In this document: piece after piece, positions 20,026 to 29,158 of the stretch
Layout: the number at the start of each line of letters is the position of its first letter
How positions within the stretch are numbered: position 1 is the stretch's first letter
Assembly (NCBI RefSeq): GCF_001761465.1
Contig: NZ_CP017479.1
Span: 1,922,001-1,986,000, forward strand
Source of the DNA: Flavobacterium gilvum
GTDB lineage: Bacteria > Bacteroidota > Bacteroidia > Flavobacteriales > Flavobacteriaceae
Direction: 5' to 3'
DNA: 64,000 nt
Program-made: the position numbers and the translations under genes
Notes under the pieces: model-generated
The model's database searches: none
Told to the model about the DNA's origin: nothing
The model's input: only the letters and a program-made list of their open reading frames with translations

Positions 20026-21435
20026 ATGGAAGAGAATAAACCTGTAGAATTTAAAAGAGAACTCGGATTACTTGATGGAACCATGCTTGTTGTAGGGTCG
20101 ATGATTGGATCCGGAATATTTATTGTAAGTGCCGATATTGCCAGACAAGTTGGGTCGGCAGGTTGGCTAGTGTTAATATGGCTAATTTCGGGATTGATTA
20201 CCATGATTGCTGCTGTGAGTTATGGAGAATTAAGTGCCATGTTTCCAAACGCCGGAGGACAATACGTTTATCTCAAGGAAGCTTATAATAAATTAGTTGC
20301 CTTTTTGTACGGATGGAGTTTCTTTGCTGTAATTCAAACAGGAACAATTGCAGCGGTTGGTGTTGGTTTTTCCAAATTTGCGGCCTATTTGTATCCGCCT
20401 TTGAGTGATGAAAATATTTTATGTGAAATTGGAGCTTTTAAATTGAATGCGGCTCAGATTGTCTCCATAATTACAATTGTTTTATTGACTTATATCAATA
20501 GCCGTGGAGTGAAGAACAGTAAAATTCTTCAAACGATTTTGACAATAATTAAGATTTTGTCATTGTTCGGATTGATTGTTTTTGGCTTTGTGTTGGCTGC
20601 CAAAGCTGATATTTGGAATGCCAACTGGTCTGATGCCTGGAGTTCAAGAGCTTATGATACAGAGGCTGGATCGTGGTCACCTATTGGAGGGACTGCATTG
20701 TTAACCGGGATTTCTGCTGCAATGGTAGGAGCTTTGTTTTCAAGTGACGCCTGGGTGGGTGTGACTTTTATTGCGGGAGAAATAAAAAAACCGGAACGGA
20801 ACGTAGGATTGAGTTTGTTTTTGGGAACTTTTATTGTGACAATTATTTATATTTTGGCGAATTTGATGTATCTGGCTGTGATTCCAATGCAGGAAATCGC
20901 CACCGCAAAATCGGATAGGGTTGCAGTTGTAGCTTCGCAATATACTTTTGGGGATATGGGAACGATAATTATTGCTTTGATGATTATGATTTCAACTTTT
21001 GCCTGTAACAACGGATTAATTATGGCGGGAGCTAGAGTGTATTATACAATGGCGAAAGATGGTCTGTTTTTCAAGAAAGCTGCTGTTCTTAATGATGCCA
21101 GTGTACCGGCATGGGCTTTGTGGGTTCAGTGTTTTTGGGCTTCGGCTTTGTGTTTGACCGGAAAATATGGTGATTTATTGGATTTTGTAATTATCATCGT
21201 ATTGATTTTTTATATCCTTACTATTTACGGAATTTTTATTCTAAGAAAAAAAATGCCAGAAGTAGAAAGACCATACAAGGCTTTTGGATATCCATTTTTA
21301 CCATTAGTGTATATTGTTGTGGCAATCGCAATTTGTATTGGATTATTGGCTACAAAGTTTTCTACCTGTGGTTGGGGAGTTTTGATTATGTTGTCAGGTA
21401 TTCCAATTTATTATTTGTCAAAACCAAAAGAATAA
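20026..21435 (+). CDS. APC superfamily amino acid permease
   Basis: The 469-residue protein is an integral membrane transporter with about 12 hydrophobic segments. The first helix has the APC substrate-site pattern VVGSMIGSGIFIVSADIAR. GELSAMFPNAGGQYVYLKEAY and SDAWVGVTFIAGEIKKPERNVG are the other typical loop motifs. It probably takes up or exchanges amino acids; the substrate cannot be read from the sequence. The neighbouring alanine dehydrogenase and Lrp regulator make an amino acid, perhaps alanine, a reasonable guess. Confidence 0.9.
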   Translation: MEENKPVEFKRELGLLDGTMLVVGSMIGSGIFIVSADIARQVGSAGWLVLIWLISGLITMIAAVSYGELSAMFPNAGGQYVYLKEAYNKLVAFLYGWSFFAVIQTGTIAAVGVGFSKFAAYLYPPLSDENILCEIGAFKLNAAQIVSIITIVLLTYINSRGVKNSKILQTILTIIKILSLFGLIVFGFVLAAKADIWNANWSDAWSSRAYDTEAGSWSPIGGTALLTGISAAMVGALFSSDAWVGVTFIAGEIKKPERNVGLSLFLGTFIVTIIYILANLMYLAVIPMQEIATAKSDRVAVVASQYTFGDMGTIIIALMIMISTFACNNGLIMAGARVYYTMAKDGLFFKKAAVLNDASVPAWALWVQCFWASALCLTGKYGDLLDFVIIIVLIFYILTIYGIFILRKKMPEVERPYKAFGYPFLPLVYIVVAIAICIGLLATKFSTCGWGVLIMLSGIPIYYLSKPKE

Positions 21436-21488
21436 AGGGTTTAGTATTCAGTGTACAGTTTTTGAGTAAGCAGTTATACAAAAAAGCA

Positions 21489-21521
21489 GAAAGCCCATTA
21501 TGATCACCATAACGGGCTTTT
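21489..21521. terminator. Bidirectional terminator between the permease and ald
   Basis: A 13-bp stem with one mismatch (AAAGCCCATTATG / CCATAACGGGCTTT) and T or A tracts on both flanks serves two converging genes. Confidence 0.8.
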
Positions 21522-21550
21522 CCAGTGTTTAGTAAGCACTTATTTTAATA

Positions 21551-22675
21551 TTAGCAAACAGCGTTTTCTAATATTAACTCTTCATTAAAAGGAAGATTCC
21601 AGGCATCGGCGACTCCTTTGTAAAGGATTTTTCCGTTGGCAATGTTTAATCCTTTTTTTAATTCTTCATTTTCAGCACAGGCTACTTGCCATCCTTTGTT
21701 TGCCAATTGCAATGCGTAAGGTAAAGTGGCATTTGTAAGTGCTAATGTCGAAGTATATGGGACTGCTCCTGGCATATTGGCCACACAGTAATGTACAATA
21801 TTATCTATAATGAACGTTGGGTTTTCGTGAGTCGTAGGAGTACAAGTCTCGATACATCCGCCTTGGTCTACAGCTACGTCTACAAGTACGGTACCAGGGC
21901 GCATTAATTTTAGCATATCGCGTTTAATCAAATGCGGTGCTTTTGCTCCTGGGATTAACACGGCTCCAACTACCAAATCAGATTCGGTTATAGCTTTTTT
22001 AATATTATAATCATTAGACATTATGGTTGTCACATTGGCAGGCATAATATCGCTCAATTGACGTAAACGTGGTAAACTTACATCCATAATTGTTACTTGG
22101 GCTCCTAAACCTGCGGCCATTTTTGCAGCTTGGGTTCCTACGATTCCACCACCAAGGACTAATACTTTGGCAGGAGGAACTCCTGGTACACCACCAAGAA
22201 GAATTCCTCTTCCTTTTAATGGTTTTTCCAAGTATTTGGCACCTTCCTGTATTGACATACGACCTGCTACTTCAGACATTGGAACCAATAATGGTAAGCT
22301 ACGGTCTGCTTTTTCTACGGTTTCGTAGGCTAAACAAACGGCTTGACGCTCAATCATGGCGTGAGTCAAAGGTTCTGATGAAGCAAAATGGAAGTACGTA
22401 AAAAGTAACTGATCTTTTTTGATTAAAGGATATTCAGAAGCGATAGGCTCTTTTACTTTGATAATCATCTCAGCAATACTGTACACTTCTTCGATAGTAG
22501 GTAAGATTACCGCACCAGCCGTTACATATTCTTCATCTGCAAATCCACTTCCTTCACCCGCTGTTGCCTGAACATAAACACTGTGCCCGTTATTTTTCAT
22601 TTCGGCAACTCCTCCTGGAGTTAAAGCAACACGGTTTTCGTTATTCTTGATTTCTTTTGGTACACCAATTATCAT
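21551..22675 (-). CDS. ald: Alanine dehydrogenase
   Basis: Ald converts L-alanine and NAD+ reversibly to pyruvate, ammonia and NADH. The 374-residue protein begins MIIGVPKEIKNNENRVALTPGGV, the signature of the AlaDH/PNT family. The NAD-binding Rossmann motif VLVLGGGIVGTQAAKMA lies in the middle. The catalytic lysine and histidine regions (VKVKEP, FTYFHFA) and VDVAVDQGGCIETCTPTTH are present. It diverges from the Lrp gene across a 212-base region with a promoter element for each, a common layout in which the regulator controls ald. Confidence 0.96.
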   Translation of the reverse strand: MIIGVPKEIKNNENRVALTPGGVAEMKNNGHSVYVQATAGEGSGFADEEYVTAGAVILPTIEEVYSIAEMIIKVKEPIASEYPLIKKDQLLFTYFHFASSEPLTHAMIERQAVCLAYETVEKADRSLPLLVPMSEVAGRMSIQEGAKYLEKPLKGRGILLGGVPGVPPAKVLVLGGGIVGTQAAKMAAGLGAQVTIMDVSLPRLRQLSDIMPANVTTIMSNDYNIKKAITESDLVVGAVLIPGAKAPHLIKRDMLKLMRPGTVLVDVAVDQGGCIETCTPTTHENPTFIIDNIVHYCVANMPGAVPYTSTLALTNATLPYALQLANKGWQVACAENEELKKGLNIANGKILYKGVADAWNLPFNEELILENAVC

Positions 22676-22712
22676 AACTATTGTGTTTAATTGTTAAATC
22701 TTATTATAATTA

Positions 22713-22720
22713 CAAATTTA
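22713..22720 (-). promoter_or_regulatory. -7 promoter element of ald
   Basis: The minus strand reads TAAATTTG, a perfect TAnnTTTG match 37 bases before the ald start codon. Confidence 0.5.
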
Positions 22721-22818
22721 ACAGATAAAGAAAATTTTTATTTATGATAATAAAAAATAAGAAAATTTTATTTTAAATTAGTACTTTGGTAGAAAATAAT
22801 TTGGTATGCATGTCTTTT

Positions 22819-22826
22819 TATATTTG
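22819..22826 (+). promoter_or_regulatory. -7 promoter element of the Lrp gene
   Basis: TATATTTG is a perfect TAnnTTTG match, with TTTG 15 bases upstream (22800-22803), slightly closer than usual. About 60 bases of leader would follow. Confidence 0.5.
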
Positions 22827-22887
22827 TAAAAAGAAAATTAATCGGATTGTTTTGTTATAAATCGATATTTTTAATTCAATTTTTGTT

Positions 22888-23346
22888 ATGATTTTAGATG
22901 AAAATGACAGAAAAATTTTGCGTCTCCTGCAGGATGATGCGCATTTGACATTGAAAGACATTTCAAATCGAATAAATCTTTCGTTAACTCCTGTTCATGA
23001 TCGGGTCAAAAGACTTGAAAAAGAGGGGATTATTGAGCGATATGTGTCTGTTTTGAATAAAAAAAAATTGGGAATAAATTTGACGGTTTACTGTCAGGTG
23101 ACGTTGGTAAAACAAACCTTCGATATTTCTGAAAGTTTTAATCAGGCGATATTGAATTTACCCGAAGTAGTGGAATGTAATTTCGTTTCGGGAAGTTTTG
23201 ATTATTTATTGAAAATTGTTTTGCCTGATATGGAAAGTTATCATCATTTTCATCAAATGAAACTCTCGATTTTGCCTGAAGTTTCATTGATAAATAGTTT
23301 TTTTATCATTTCAGAAGTGAAGAGCACAACGGTATTGCCAATTTAG
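22888..23346 (+). CDS. Lrp/AsnC family transcriptional regulator
   Basis: The 152-residue protein has the two Lrp parts: an N-terminal winged helix-turn-helix (DENDRKILRLLQDDAHLTLK followed by DISNRINLSLTPVHDRVKRLE) at residues 4-60 and a C-terminal ligand-binding RAM domain (residues about 65-150) with VVECNFVSGSFDYLLKI. Lrp proteins sense amino acids and act as octamers. Its divergent placement next to alanine dehydrogenase suggests it controls ald, itself and perhaps the nearby permease; this is inference from context. Confidence 0.9.
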   Translation: MILDENDRKILRLLQDDAHLTLKDISNRINLSLTPVHDRVKRLEKEGIIERYVSVLNKKKLGINLTVYCQVTLVKQTFDISESFNQAILNLPEVVECNFVSGSFDYLLKIVLPDMESYHHFHQMKLSILPEVSLINSFFIISEVKSTTVLPI

Positions 23347-23407
23347 ATGTAAAAAAAAACAGCAGTAAACCGAAGTCTACCGCTGCTAAATATTTTTTCA
23401 TTGATTT

Positions 23408-24232
23408 TTATACCCCGCTAAATGCACTAAATCCTCCATCGATAGGGATAACAACTCCAGTTACAAACGATGAGGCATCATCGCACAAAAAGAGTGTCGT
23501 ACTTATTAAATCCTTTGGCTCTCCAAATCGTCCCATTGGAGTTTGCTCAATAATTGTGTTTCCACGGGCAGTTAATTCACCGTTTTCTGTAGTTAAAAGT
23601 GTGCGGTTTTGATCTGTCAAAAAGAAACCAGGTGCAAGTGCATTTACACGAATTCCAACTTTTGAAAAGTGAACGGCTAGCCATTGCGTAAAATTAGATA
23701 CTGCTGCTTTGGCGCCACTGTAAGCTGGAATTTTGGTTAAAGGAGTATAAGCGTTCATTGACGAAATGTTCAATACGCTACATCCTTGTCTTCCCACCAT
23801 ATCAATAGCAAATACTTGTGTTGGAAGTAAAGTACCTATGAAATTTAGATTAAAAACAAACTGAATTCCTTCGGCATCCAGATCGAAGAAAGTTTTAAAA
23901 CCTTCTTTTGCATTGATTAAATCTTCTGCCAATAAATGAGGATTAGTTGTAGTTCCAAGTGGGTGATTTCCTCCAGCTCCATTTACCAAAATATCACAAG
24001 GTCCTAACTTTGAATTTACCTCCTTTTTTGCTGCTTCCAGCGATTCTTTCTTCAAAACATTTGCTTCAACTCCTATTGCAATTCCTCCTTCTGCGTTAAT
24101 TTCTTGAGCCACTTTGTCGGCTGCTTCTTTCTTTAAATCCAAAAGAGCTATTTTATGCCCTTGTGCGGCTAATGCTTTTGCTAGTGTACTGCACAAAATC
24201 CCTCCGGCTCCTGTAATTACTACTGTTTTCAT
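23408..24232 (-). CDS. SDR family oxidoreductase, fructuronate reductase-like
   Basis: This 274-residue short-chain dehydrogenase has the N-terminal nucleotide-binding motif TGAGGILCSTLAKALAAQG, the NGAGG motif, the catalytic serine in NISSMNAY and the YSGAK active-site pair. The unusual TGxGGxLC glycine motif and the insert NGAGGNHPLGTT resemble SDRs annotated as D-mannonate oxidoreductase or fructuronate reductase. No other uronate pathway gene is nearby, so the substrate is open. It converges with the Lrp gene, and a weak hairpin (AGCAG to CTGCT, 23360-23388) lies between. Confidence 0.85.
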   Translation of the reverse strand: MKTVVITGAGGILCSTLAKALAAQGHKIALLDLKKEAADKVAQEINAEGGIAIGVEANVLKKESLEAAKKEVNSKLGPCDILVNGAGGNHPLGTTTNPHLLAEDLINAKEGFKTFFDLDAEGIQFVFNLNFIGTLLPTQVFAIDMVGRQGCSVLNISSMNAYTPLTKIPAYSGAKAAVSNFTQWLAVHFSKVGIRVNALAPGFFLTDQNRTLLTTENGELTARGNTIIEQTPMGRFGEPKDLISTTLFLCDDASSFVTGVVIPIDGGFSAFSGV

Positions 24233-24566
24233 TTAGTATTTGTATTAATTATTATATATCGAATTCTTCTTTTTTTTCTTGATAATTTTTGCTGAATAAT
24301 AAAAAGTGTGAAAATAACATTTTTTATTATTTTGGAGAAAATAAATATTTGGTATTTTGGTTTTTTAACAAAGATATCAGAAAAAAATGATTCTGCTAAA
24401 TTTGAAACTTTTCGTTGGATTTGACGTTGTTTTATGGTGCAGCTTAAATTAAAAAATCCGCCAAGTTGGTTAAACAAGGCGGATTTTGGTGATTTTGGAC
24501 TGGGAATTGATGGTTGAAAAACTGAGTAATTAAGAAGAAAAAGTATTCCCAGTCCAGGGGTTTTGG
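24233..24566. other. Intergenic region between gap and the SDR gene
   Basis: The 334 bases separate two leftward genes. They contain the gap terminator (24452-24488) and a longer inverted repeat in which GGACTGGGAAT at 24497-24507 pairs with ATTCCCAGTCC at 24545-24555. No gene is convincing here. Confidence 0.6.
24452..24488 (-). terminator. Terminator after gap
   Basis: A 10-bp perfect stem (AAAATCCGCC / GGCGGATTTT) with a 15-base loop is followed, on the minus strand, by a T-tract. Confidence 0.85.
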
Positions 24567-26015
24567 TTAGTAGTATGTGAAGCGTCTTACTTTGGCAATA
24601 TATTTGGCCAGTCGGATAACTTGGTGACTGTAGCCATATTCATTGTCATACCAAATGTAAAGCACTATATTTTTGCCGTTATTGGAAACAATTGTGGCGT
24701 TGCTGTCGTAAATCGATGGTGCCGAAGTTCCAACAATGTCTGAGGAAACCAATTCGTTGTTGATAGAATATTTTATTTGTTCTACCAATTCGCCTTCGAG
24801 TGCGTATTTTTTTATGATGTTGTTAATGGTTTCAACGGAAGCTTTTTTGTTTACTTCAAGATTTAATACTACCAGTGAACCGTTCGGAACGGGCACACGA
24901 ATAGCATTTGATGTCAATTTTCCTTCCAGTGAAGGTAATGCTTTAGCTACGGCAGATCCGGCACCGGTTTCGGTGATGATCATATTGAGAGCGGCTGCTC
25001 TGCCACGACGGTATTTTTTGTGCATGTTATCGACCAGATTTTGATCGTTTGTATAAGCGTGAATCGTTTCCAAGTGTCCTTTTACGACGCCTAATGTGTC
25101 TTCAATAGCTTTTAGGATTGGCGTAATTGCATTGGTTGTACAGGATGCTGCCGAAAAAATGTCAATTTCGTCCGGGTTGTATTCGTTTTGGTTTACTCCA
25201 TGAACAATGTTTGGAATTCCTTTTCCAGGAGCAGTAAGCAATACTTTGTCTACGCCTTTTGAAATTAAGTGACGGCTCAAGGCTTCTTTTGTTGTGAATG
25301 CTCCTGTGTTGTCAATTACCAATGCATTATCGATTCCGTATTGGGTATAATCGATTTCTTCAGGAATATTGGCGGTGATCATATGAACAGTAGTTCCATT
25401 TATGATGAGCGCATTGTTTTTTGCATCGGCAATTACAGAACCTTGAAAATCGCCATGAATGGAATCATAACGTAATAAAGAAGCTCTTTTTTCCAGGCTC
25501 GTTGCATCGTTTTTGTCTCTTGTTACAATGGCTCTCAAACGCATTTGTTCTCCTTTTCCTGTTTTGGACATTAATTCTCGTGCCAATAATCGGCCAATTC
25601 GTCCAAAGCCATAAAGTACTACATCTTTGGGTTGGATTTCTTCTGAGAATTTGGCTTGCTTTAGTTTGTCCAAAACAAAATGTCTGGCATCTGGATATTT
25701 TTCATCTTCCAATCGGTATTCGTAAGTGAGTTTCCCGATGTCTAGTTTTGCAGGCGGTAAATCCAAAGTCAGGATAACATTGGCAATTTCAACAGAATCT
25801 GAAACAGAGATTGGTTTGCCTACAAACTTCCCTGCGTATTCGTGTAAGTTGATTATTTCGCTTACATTTTTGTCGATTAATTGATTGCGGAACAAAACAA
25901 GTTCAATTGATTTGTCGTACCATAAATCACTAATTATTTTAATTAATTCTACTCCGGAACGTCTTCTGTCGGCTTGAAACGTGACCTCTTTTTCGTATAA
26001 ATCTATGTAAGTCAT
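24567..26015 (-). CDS. gap: Glyceraldehyde-3-phosphate dehydrogenase, long form
   Basis: GAPDH oxidises glyceraldehyde 3-phosphate to 1,3-bisphosphoglycerate with NAD(P). The 482-residue protein is about 150 residues longer than standard GAPDH. The first 130 residues are an added domain rich in charged residues. The canonical enzyme then starts with the nucleotide-binding YGFGRIGR at 135-142, followed by the catalytic C292 in SAASCTTNAITPI and the HAYTNDQ histidine. The C-terminal WYDNEYGYSHQVIRL is intact. Such long forms are known in Bacteroidota and some proteobacteria. It has its own -7 element upstream. Confidence 0.93.
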   Translation of the reverse strand: MTYIDLYEKEVTFQADRRRSGVELIKIISDLWYDKSIELVLFRNQLIDKNVSEIINLHEYAGKFVGKPISVSDSVEIANVILTLDLPPAKLDIGKLTYEYRLEDEKYPDARHFVLDKLKQAKFSEEIQPKDVVLYGFGRIGRLLARELMSKTGKGEQMRLRAIVTRDKNDATSLEKRASLLRYDSIHGDFQGSVIADAKNNALIINGTTVHMITANIPEEIDYTQYGIDNALVIDNTGAFTTKEALSRHLISKGVDKVLLTAPGKGIPNIVHGVNQNEYNPDEIDIFSAASCTTNAITPILKAIEDTLGVVKGHLETIHAYTNDQNLVDNMHKKYRRGRAAALNMIITETGAGSAVAKALPSLEGKLTSNAIRVPVPNGSLVVLNLEVNKKASVETINNIIKKYALEGELVEQIKYSINNELVSSDIVGTSAPSIYDSNATIVSNNGKNIVLYIWYDNEYGYSHQVIRLAKYIAKVRRFTYY

Positions 26016-26063
26016 TTTGAAAAGCTACTTGTTATATAAATATGTTTTTTTGTGATTTTTGTG

Positions 26064-26071
26064 CAAAAGTA
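26064..26071 (-). promoter_or_regulatory. -7 promoter element of gap
   Basis: The minus strand reads TACTTTTG, a perfect TAnnTTTG match 48 bases before the gap start codon. Confidence 0.55.
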
Positions 26072-26133
26072 TTTATTTCAATCGATTTCGTAACTTTTTT
26101 TATAACTTTTTTTGTGTTTTTTTGAAATAAAAA

Positions 26134-26161
26134 AAGCCAACTTGTAGAAACAAGCTGGCTT
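26134..26161 (-). terminator. Terminator after htrA
   Basis: An 11-bp stem with one mismatch (AAGCCAACTTG / CAAGCTGGCTT) and a 6-base loop runs into a T-tract on the minus strand. Confidence 0.85.
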
Positions 26162-26182
26162 AGAATTTATGGTTTTAACTTT

Positions 26183-27583
26183 TTAGATGATGATTCGCAT
26201 GATCTCACCGTTTTTATTTATCATTTCGATACGGATACTTTGTTTATCGTCTTTATTATTCAAAAGTTTAGAAACCGTTTCTACATTGGTTGCTTTTACG
26301 TTGTCAATACTCAAAATTATATTTCCGACAAGTTCATTACTATATTGCTCCAAATTCTCGTTGTTAATGGATTTGATTTTCACACCATAGCCCAATTTGA
26401 ATTTCTTTTTGTCGGCAGCATCGATGTTTTCAAGTTCGATTCCTTTGAATTCTGTATTAAAGTTGTCGTTTTTACTCAACACAACAGGAACCACTAAATT
26501 TTTGTTGTCTCTTATAATGGTTACCTGTACTTTGTCATTCGGTCTTTTGGTGTTTACATATCCCGAAAGATCGGCAAATGTGTTAATATCTTGATTGTCT
26601 ATCTTGACAATAATATCACCTTTTTGCAATTTGGCTTTTTCGGCACCCGAGTTTTTGGATACAGCTTTAATGTAAAAGCCTTCGGTTTGTGTAACTCCCA
26701 GTTCTTTGGAAGCGGTACCGTTTAGTTCTCCGCCTTCAACTCCCAGAATTCCTCTTTGCACATTTCCAAATTCCATAATGTCTTCGATTATTTTTCGGGC
26801 ATTATTAGAAGGAACAGCAAAGGAATAGCCAACATAAGAACCAGTCATTGACGAAATCATAGTGTTGATTCCTATCAGTTCACCACGAGTATTTACAAGT
26901 GCGCCTCCGCTGTTTCCAGGGTTTACGGCGGCATCAGTTTGAATGAAAGACTGAATTCCTCTTGTGTCTAGGTTTCTGGCTTTCGCCGAAATAATACCTG
27001 CAGTTACGGTTGATGTCAAGTTGTACGGATTACCAACAGCCAATACCCATTCGCCTACTTTAACCGAATCGGAATTGGCAAATGTGGAATACGGCAATTT
27101 TTCATCGGCATTGATTTTTAGCAAGGCAATGTCCATTTTGGAATCGGTTCCGATAAGTTTTGCCTTATACGTTTTTTTGTTGTTCAGGGTTATTTCAATG
27201 TCGGTTGCATCTTTCACCACGTGATTATTGGTTACAATATATCCGTCTTCAGAAATAATAACTCCCGATCCAGTTCCAACTTGTTCCTGTTGTTGCTGGC
27301 CTCCATAACCGTAAAAATATTCCATAATAGGATTGGTAACAGTTCGTACCGATACATTTTTTACGTGTACTACGGTGTGAATTGTTTTTTCTGCCGCGAC
27401 TGTAAAGTCAACGTTTTCAGCGCCCAAACTAGTTTGTCGATTGTAGTAGTCGGGGGCGATTGTAGTAATTCCATTTTTGTTGGAAGAAAAATAACCATTG
27501 TTGTCAAATAATAATTTGTATGCGCCCAGGGTGGTAGCGCCGCTCAACAATGATACCAGAAATAATTTTGAAATTTGTTTCAT
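26183..27583 (-). CDS. Trypsin-like periplasmic serine protease, DegP/HtrA type
   Basis: This 466-residue exported protease-chaperone handles misfolded envelope proteins. An N-terminal hydrophobic segment anchors or exports it. The catalytic triad is visible as H121 in VTNNHVV, D151 in DIALLKI and S225 in NPGNSGGALV. A PDZ domain follows at about residues 270-370 (GVEGGELNGTASKELGVTQT), and a degenerate second PDZ-like region ends the protein. A glutamine-rich loop (GGQQQQEQ) precedes the catalytic domain, as in DegP. It diverges from dapF. Confidence 0.94.
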   Translation of the reverse strand: MKQISKLFLVSLLSGATTLGAYKLLFDNNGYFSSNKNGITTIAPDYYNRQTSLGAENVDFTVAAEKTIHTVVHVKNVSVRTVTNPIMEYFYGYGGQQQQEQVGTGSGVIISEDGYIVTNNHVVKDATDIEITLNNKKTYKAKLIGTDSKMDIALLKINADEKLPYSTFANSDSVKVGEWVLAVGNPYNLTSTVTAGIISAKARNLDTRGIQSFIQTDAAVNPGNSGGALVNTRGELIGINTMISSMTGSYVGYSFAVPSNNARKIIEDIMEFGNVQRGILGVEGGELNGTASKELGVTQTEGFYIKAVSKNSGAEKAKLQKGDIIVKIDNQDINTFADLSGYVNTKRPNDKVQVTIIRDNKNLVVPVVLSKNDNFNTEFKGIELENIDAADKKKFKLGYGVKIKSINNENLEQYSNELVGNIILSIDNVKATNVETVSKLLNNKDDKQSIRIEMINKNGEIMRIII

Positions 27584-27694
27584 GATTAAAACATATTTTA
27601 TTTAGTTATCTGATAACGAATTTAACAGATTTTTTTTTTCGTTGAATATGGATTAACGCTCTTTAACAATGATTAACAATTCATTAATAGTTTG

Positions 27695-27702
27695 TACTTT
27701 TG
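27695..27702 (+). promoter_or_regulatory. -7 promoter element of dapF
   Basis: TACTTTTG is a perfect TAnnTTTG match 23 bases before the dapF start codon. Confidence 0.6.
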
Positions 27703-27725
27703 TGTGGTAAAAAATTGAAATAATA

Positions 27726-28508
27726 ATGCAATTAGAATTTTATAAATACCAAGGTACTGGAAACGATTTTGTTATGATTGACAATCGTTCTGGTTTTTTT
27801 CCAAAAGAAGACACGCAATTAATTGCTCATTTGTGTGACAGACGTTTTGGAATAGGCGGAGACGGTCTTATTTTATTGGAAAATGATTCTGAAACCGATT
27901 TCAAAATGGTGTATTACAACTCAGACGGAAATCAAAGTTCAATGTGCGGTAACGGTGGAAGATGTTTAGTGGCTTTCGCCAAAGATTTGAATGTGATTGA
28001 AAATGCTACCACATTTATAGCTACAGATGGATTACACCACGCTTCATTTGAAGATAATGGCTTGGTTTCTTTGCAAATGATTGATGTTCCAATAATTGAT
28101 ATCAAAAAAGACCACTCCTTTTTGAATACTGGTTCTCCGCATCATGTTCAAATGGTTGAGGATTTAGAGCATTATAATATAAAAGCAGAAGGTGCTGCAA
28201 TTCGTTATGGCGAATTATACGGCGCAGCTGGAAGTAATATTAATTTTGTGAAAAAAATTGACGATACCACTTTTAGACTTCGTACCTACGAAAGAGGAGT
28301 TGAAGACGAGACTTTGGCTTGTGGAACTGGAGCAACTGCAGTCGCAATCGCTATGAACGCAACAGGACAAACAGCTGCTACGGCCATTAACGTAAATGTT
28401 GAAGGTGGGAAATTAGTAGTTTCATTCGATAAAGGAGAAAACGGTTTTACAAATGTTTTCTTGAAAGGGCCAGCAGAATTCGTTTTCAAAGGAACAATAG
28501 AAATTTAA
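27726..28508 (+). CDS. dapF: Diaminopimelate epimerase
   Basis: DapF converts LL- to meso-diaminopimelate for lysine and peptidoglycan synthesis. The 260-residue protein has both catalytic cysteines in their motifs: C74 in SMCGNGGRC and C199 in LACGTGATA. FYKYQGTGNDFVMIDNR at the N-terminus and AAGSNINFV in the middle are also typical. It is the first gene of a probable operon with a GNAT acetyltransferase and mltG; the transglycosylase is a peptidoglycan enzyme too, giving a cell wall theme. Confidence 0.96.
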   Translation: MQLEFYKYQGTGNDFVMIDNRSGFFPKEDTQLIAHLCDRRFGIGGDGLILLENDSETDFKMVYYNSDGNQSSMCGNGGRCLVAFAKDLNVIENATTFIATDGLHHASFEDNGLVSLQMIDVPIIDIKKDHSFLNTGSPHHVQMVEDLEHYNIKAEGAAIRYGELYGAAGSNINFVKKIDDTTFRLRTYERGVEDETLACGTGATAVAIAMNATGQTAATAINVNVEGGKLVVSFDKGENGFTNVFLKGPAEFVFKGTIEI

Positions 28509-28556
28509 GATTGTAGATTTAATATGGCAGATTTTAGATTTTCTGCTATCTGCAAT

Positions 28557-28584
28557 CAACAATCAGAAATCAACAATCAGAAAT
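28557..28584. repeat. Tandem 14-bp repeat between dapF and the GNAT gene
   Basis: CAACAATCAGAAAT occurs twice in direct tandem (28557-28570 and 28571-28584). The preceding bases (AGATTGTAGATTT and related runs, 28508-28552) are partly complementary to it, so the spacer can fold. Confidence 0.7.
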
Positions 28585-28588
28585 CTTA

Positions 28589-29131
28589 ATGATAACATTA
28601 AAAGGCGATACTATTTACCTTCGAGCACTTGAACCCAATGATTTGGAATTTATTTATGCGATGGAAAATGACCAAAGCATTTGGGAGGTGAGCAATACTC
28701 ATACGCCTTACAGTCGTTTTTTGGTGAAGCAGTATTTGGAAAATGCCCATCAGGATATTTATGAAGCCAAACAATTGCGATTAGCGATTTGTCAGGATCA
28801 AGACTTTCCGGCTTTGGGTTTGATTGATTTATTTGATTTTGATCCAAAAAATAATAGAGCAGGAATTGGCATCGTGATTCAGGGCGAAGAGAACAGAAAT
28901 CAAAATATTGGTTCCGAAGCTTTGGGCTTACTTATTCGATATGCTTTTATAAATCTTAATTTGCACCAATTATATGCAAATATTGGTTGCGAAAATAAGG
29001 CAAGTTTGTCTCTTTTTACTAAATTTGGTTTCGAAAAAATAGGCGTAAAAAAAGATTGGACTTTGATAAATGGAGTTTACAAAGACGAGGCAATTTTTCA
29101 GTTAATTAATAATCAAACAAGTGACAGCTAA
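28589..29131 (+). CDS. GNAT family N-acetyltransferase
   Basis: The 180-residue protein has the RimJ/RimL-like acetyltransferase layout: LRALEPNDLEFIYAMEND at the start, the IGIVIQGEENRNQNIGSEALGLLIRYAF acetyl-CoA binding region (motif A, residues about 92-120), and LHQLYANIGCENKASLSLFTKFGFEKIGVKKDW, a typical motif B. It uses acetyl-CoA to acetylate an amine; the substrate is unknown. It lies between dapF and mltG in the same direction. Confidence 0.87.
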   Translation: MITLKGDTIYLRALEPNDLEFIYAMENDQSIWEVSNTHTPYSRFLVKQYLENAHQDIYEAKQLRLAICQDQDFPALGLIDLFDFDPKNNRAGIGIVIQGEENRNQNIGSEALGLLIRYAFINLNLHQLYANIGCENKASLSLFTKFGFEKIGVKKDWTLINGVYKDEAIFQLINNQTSDS

Positions 29132-29158
29132 CTGTCGCAGTAATCTAAATTTTTTATT

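Noticed and set aside
22676..22887. Riboswitch between ald and Lrp genes
   Set aside because: The region is AT-rich without conserved stems; promoter elements alone explain it.
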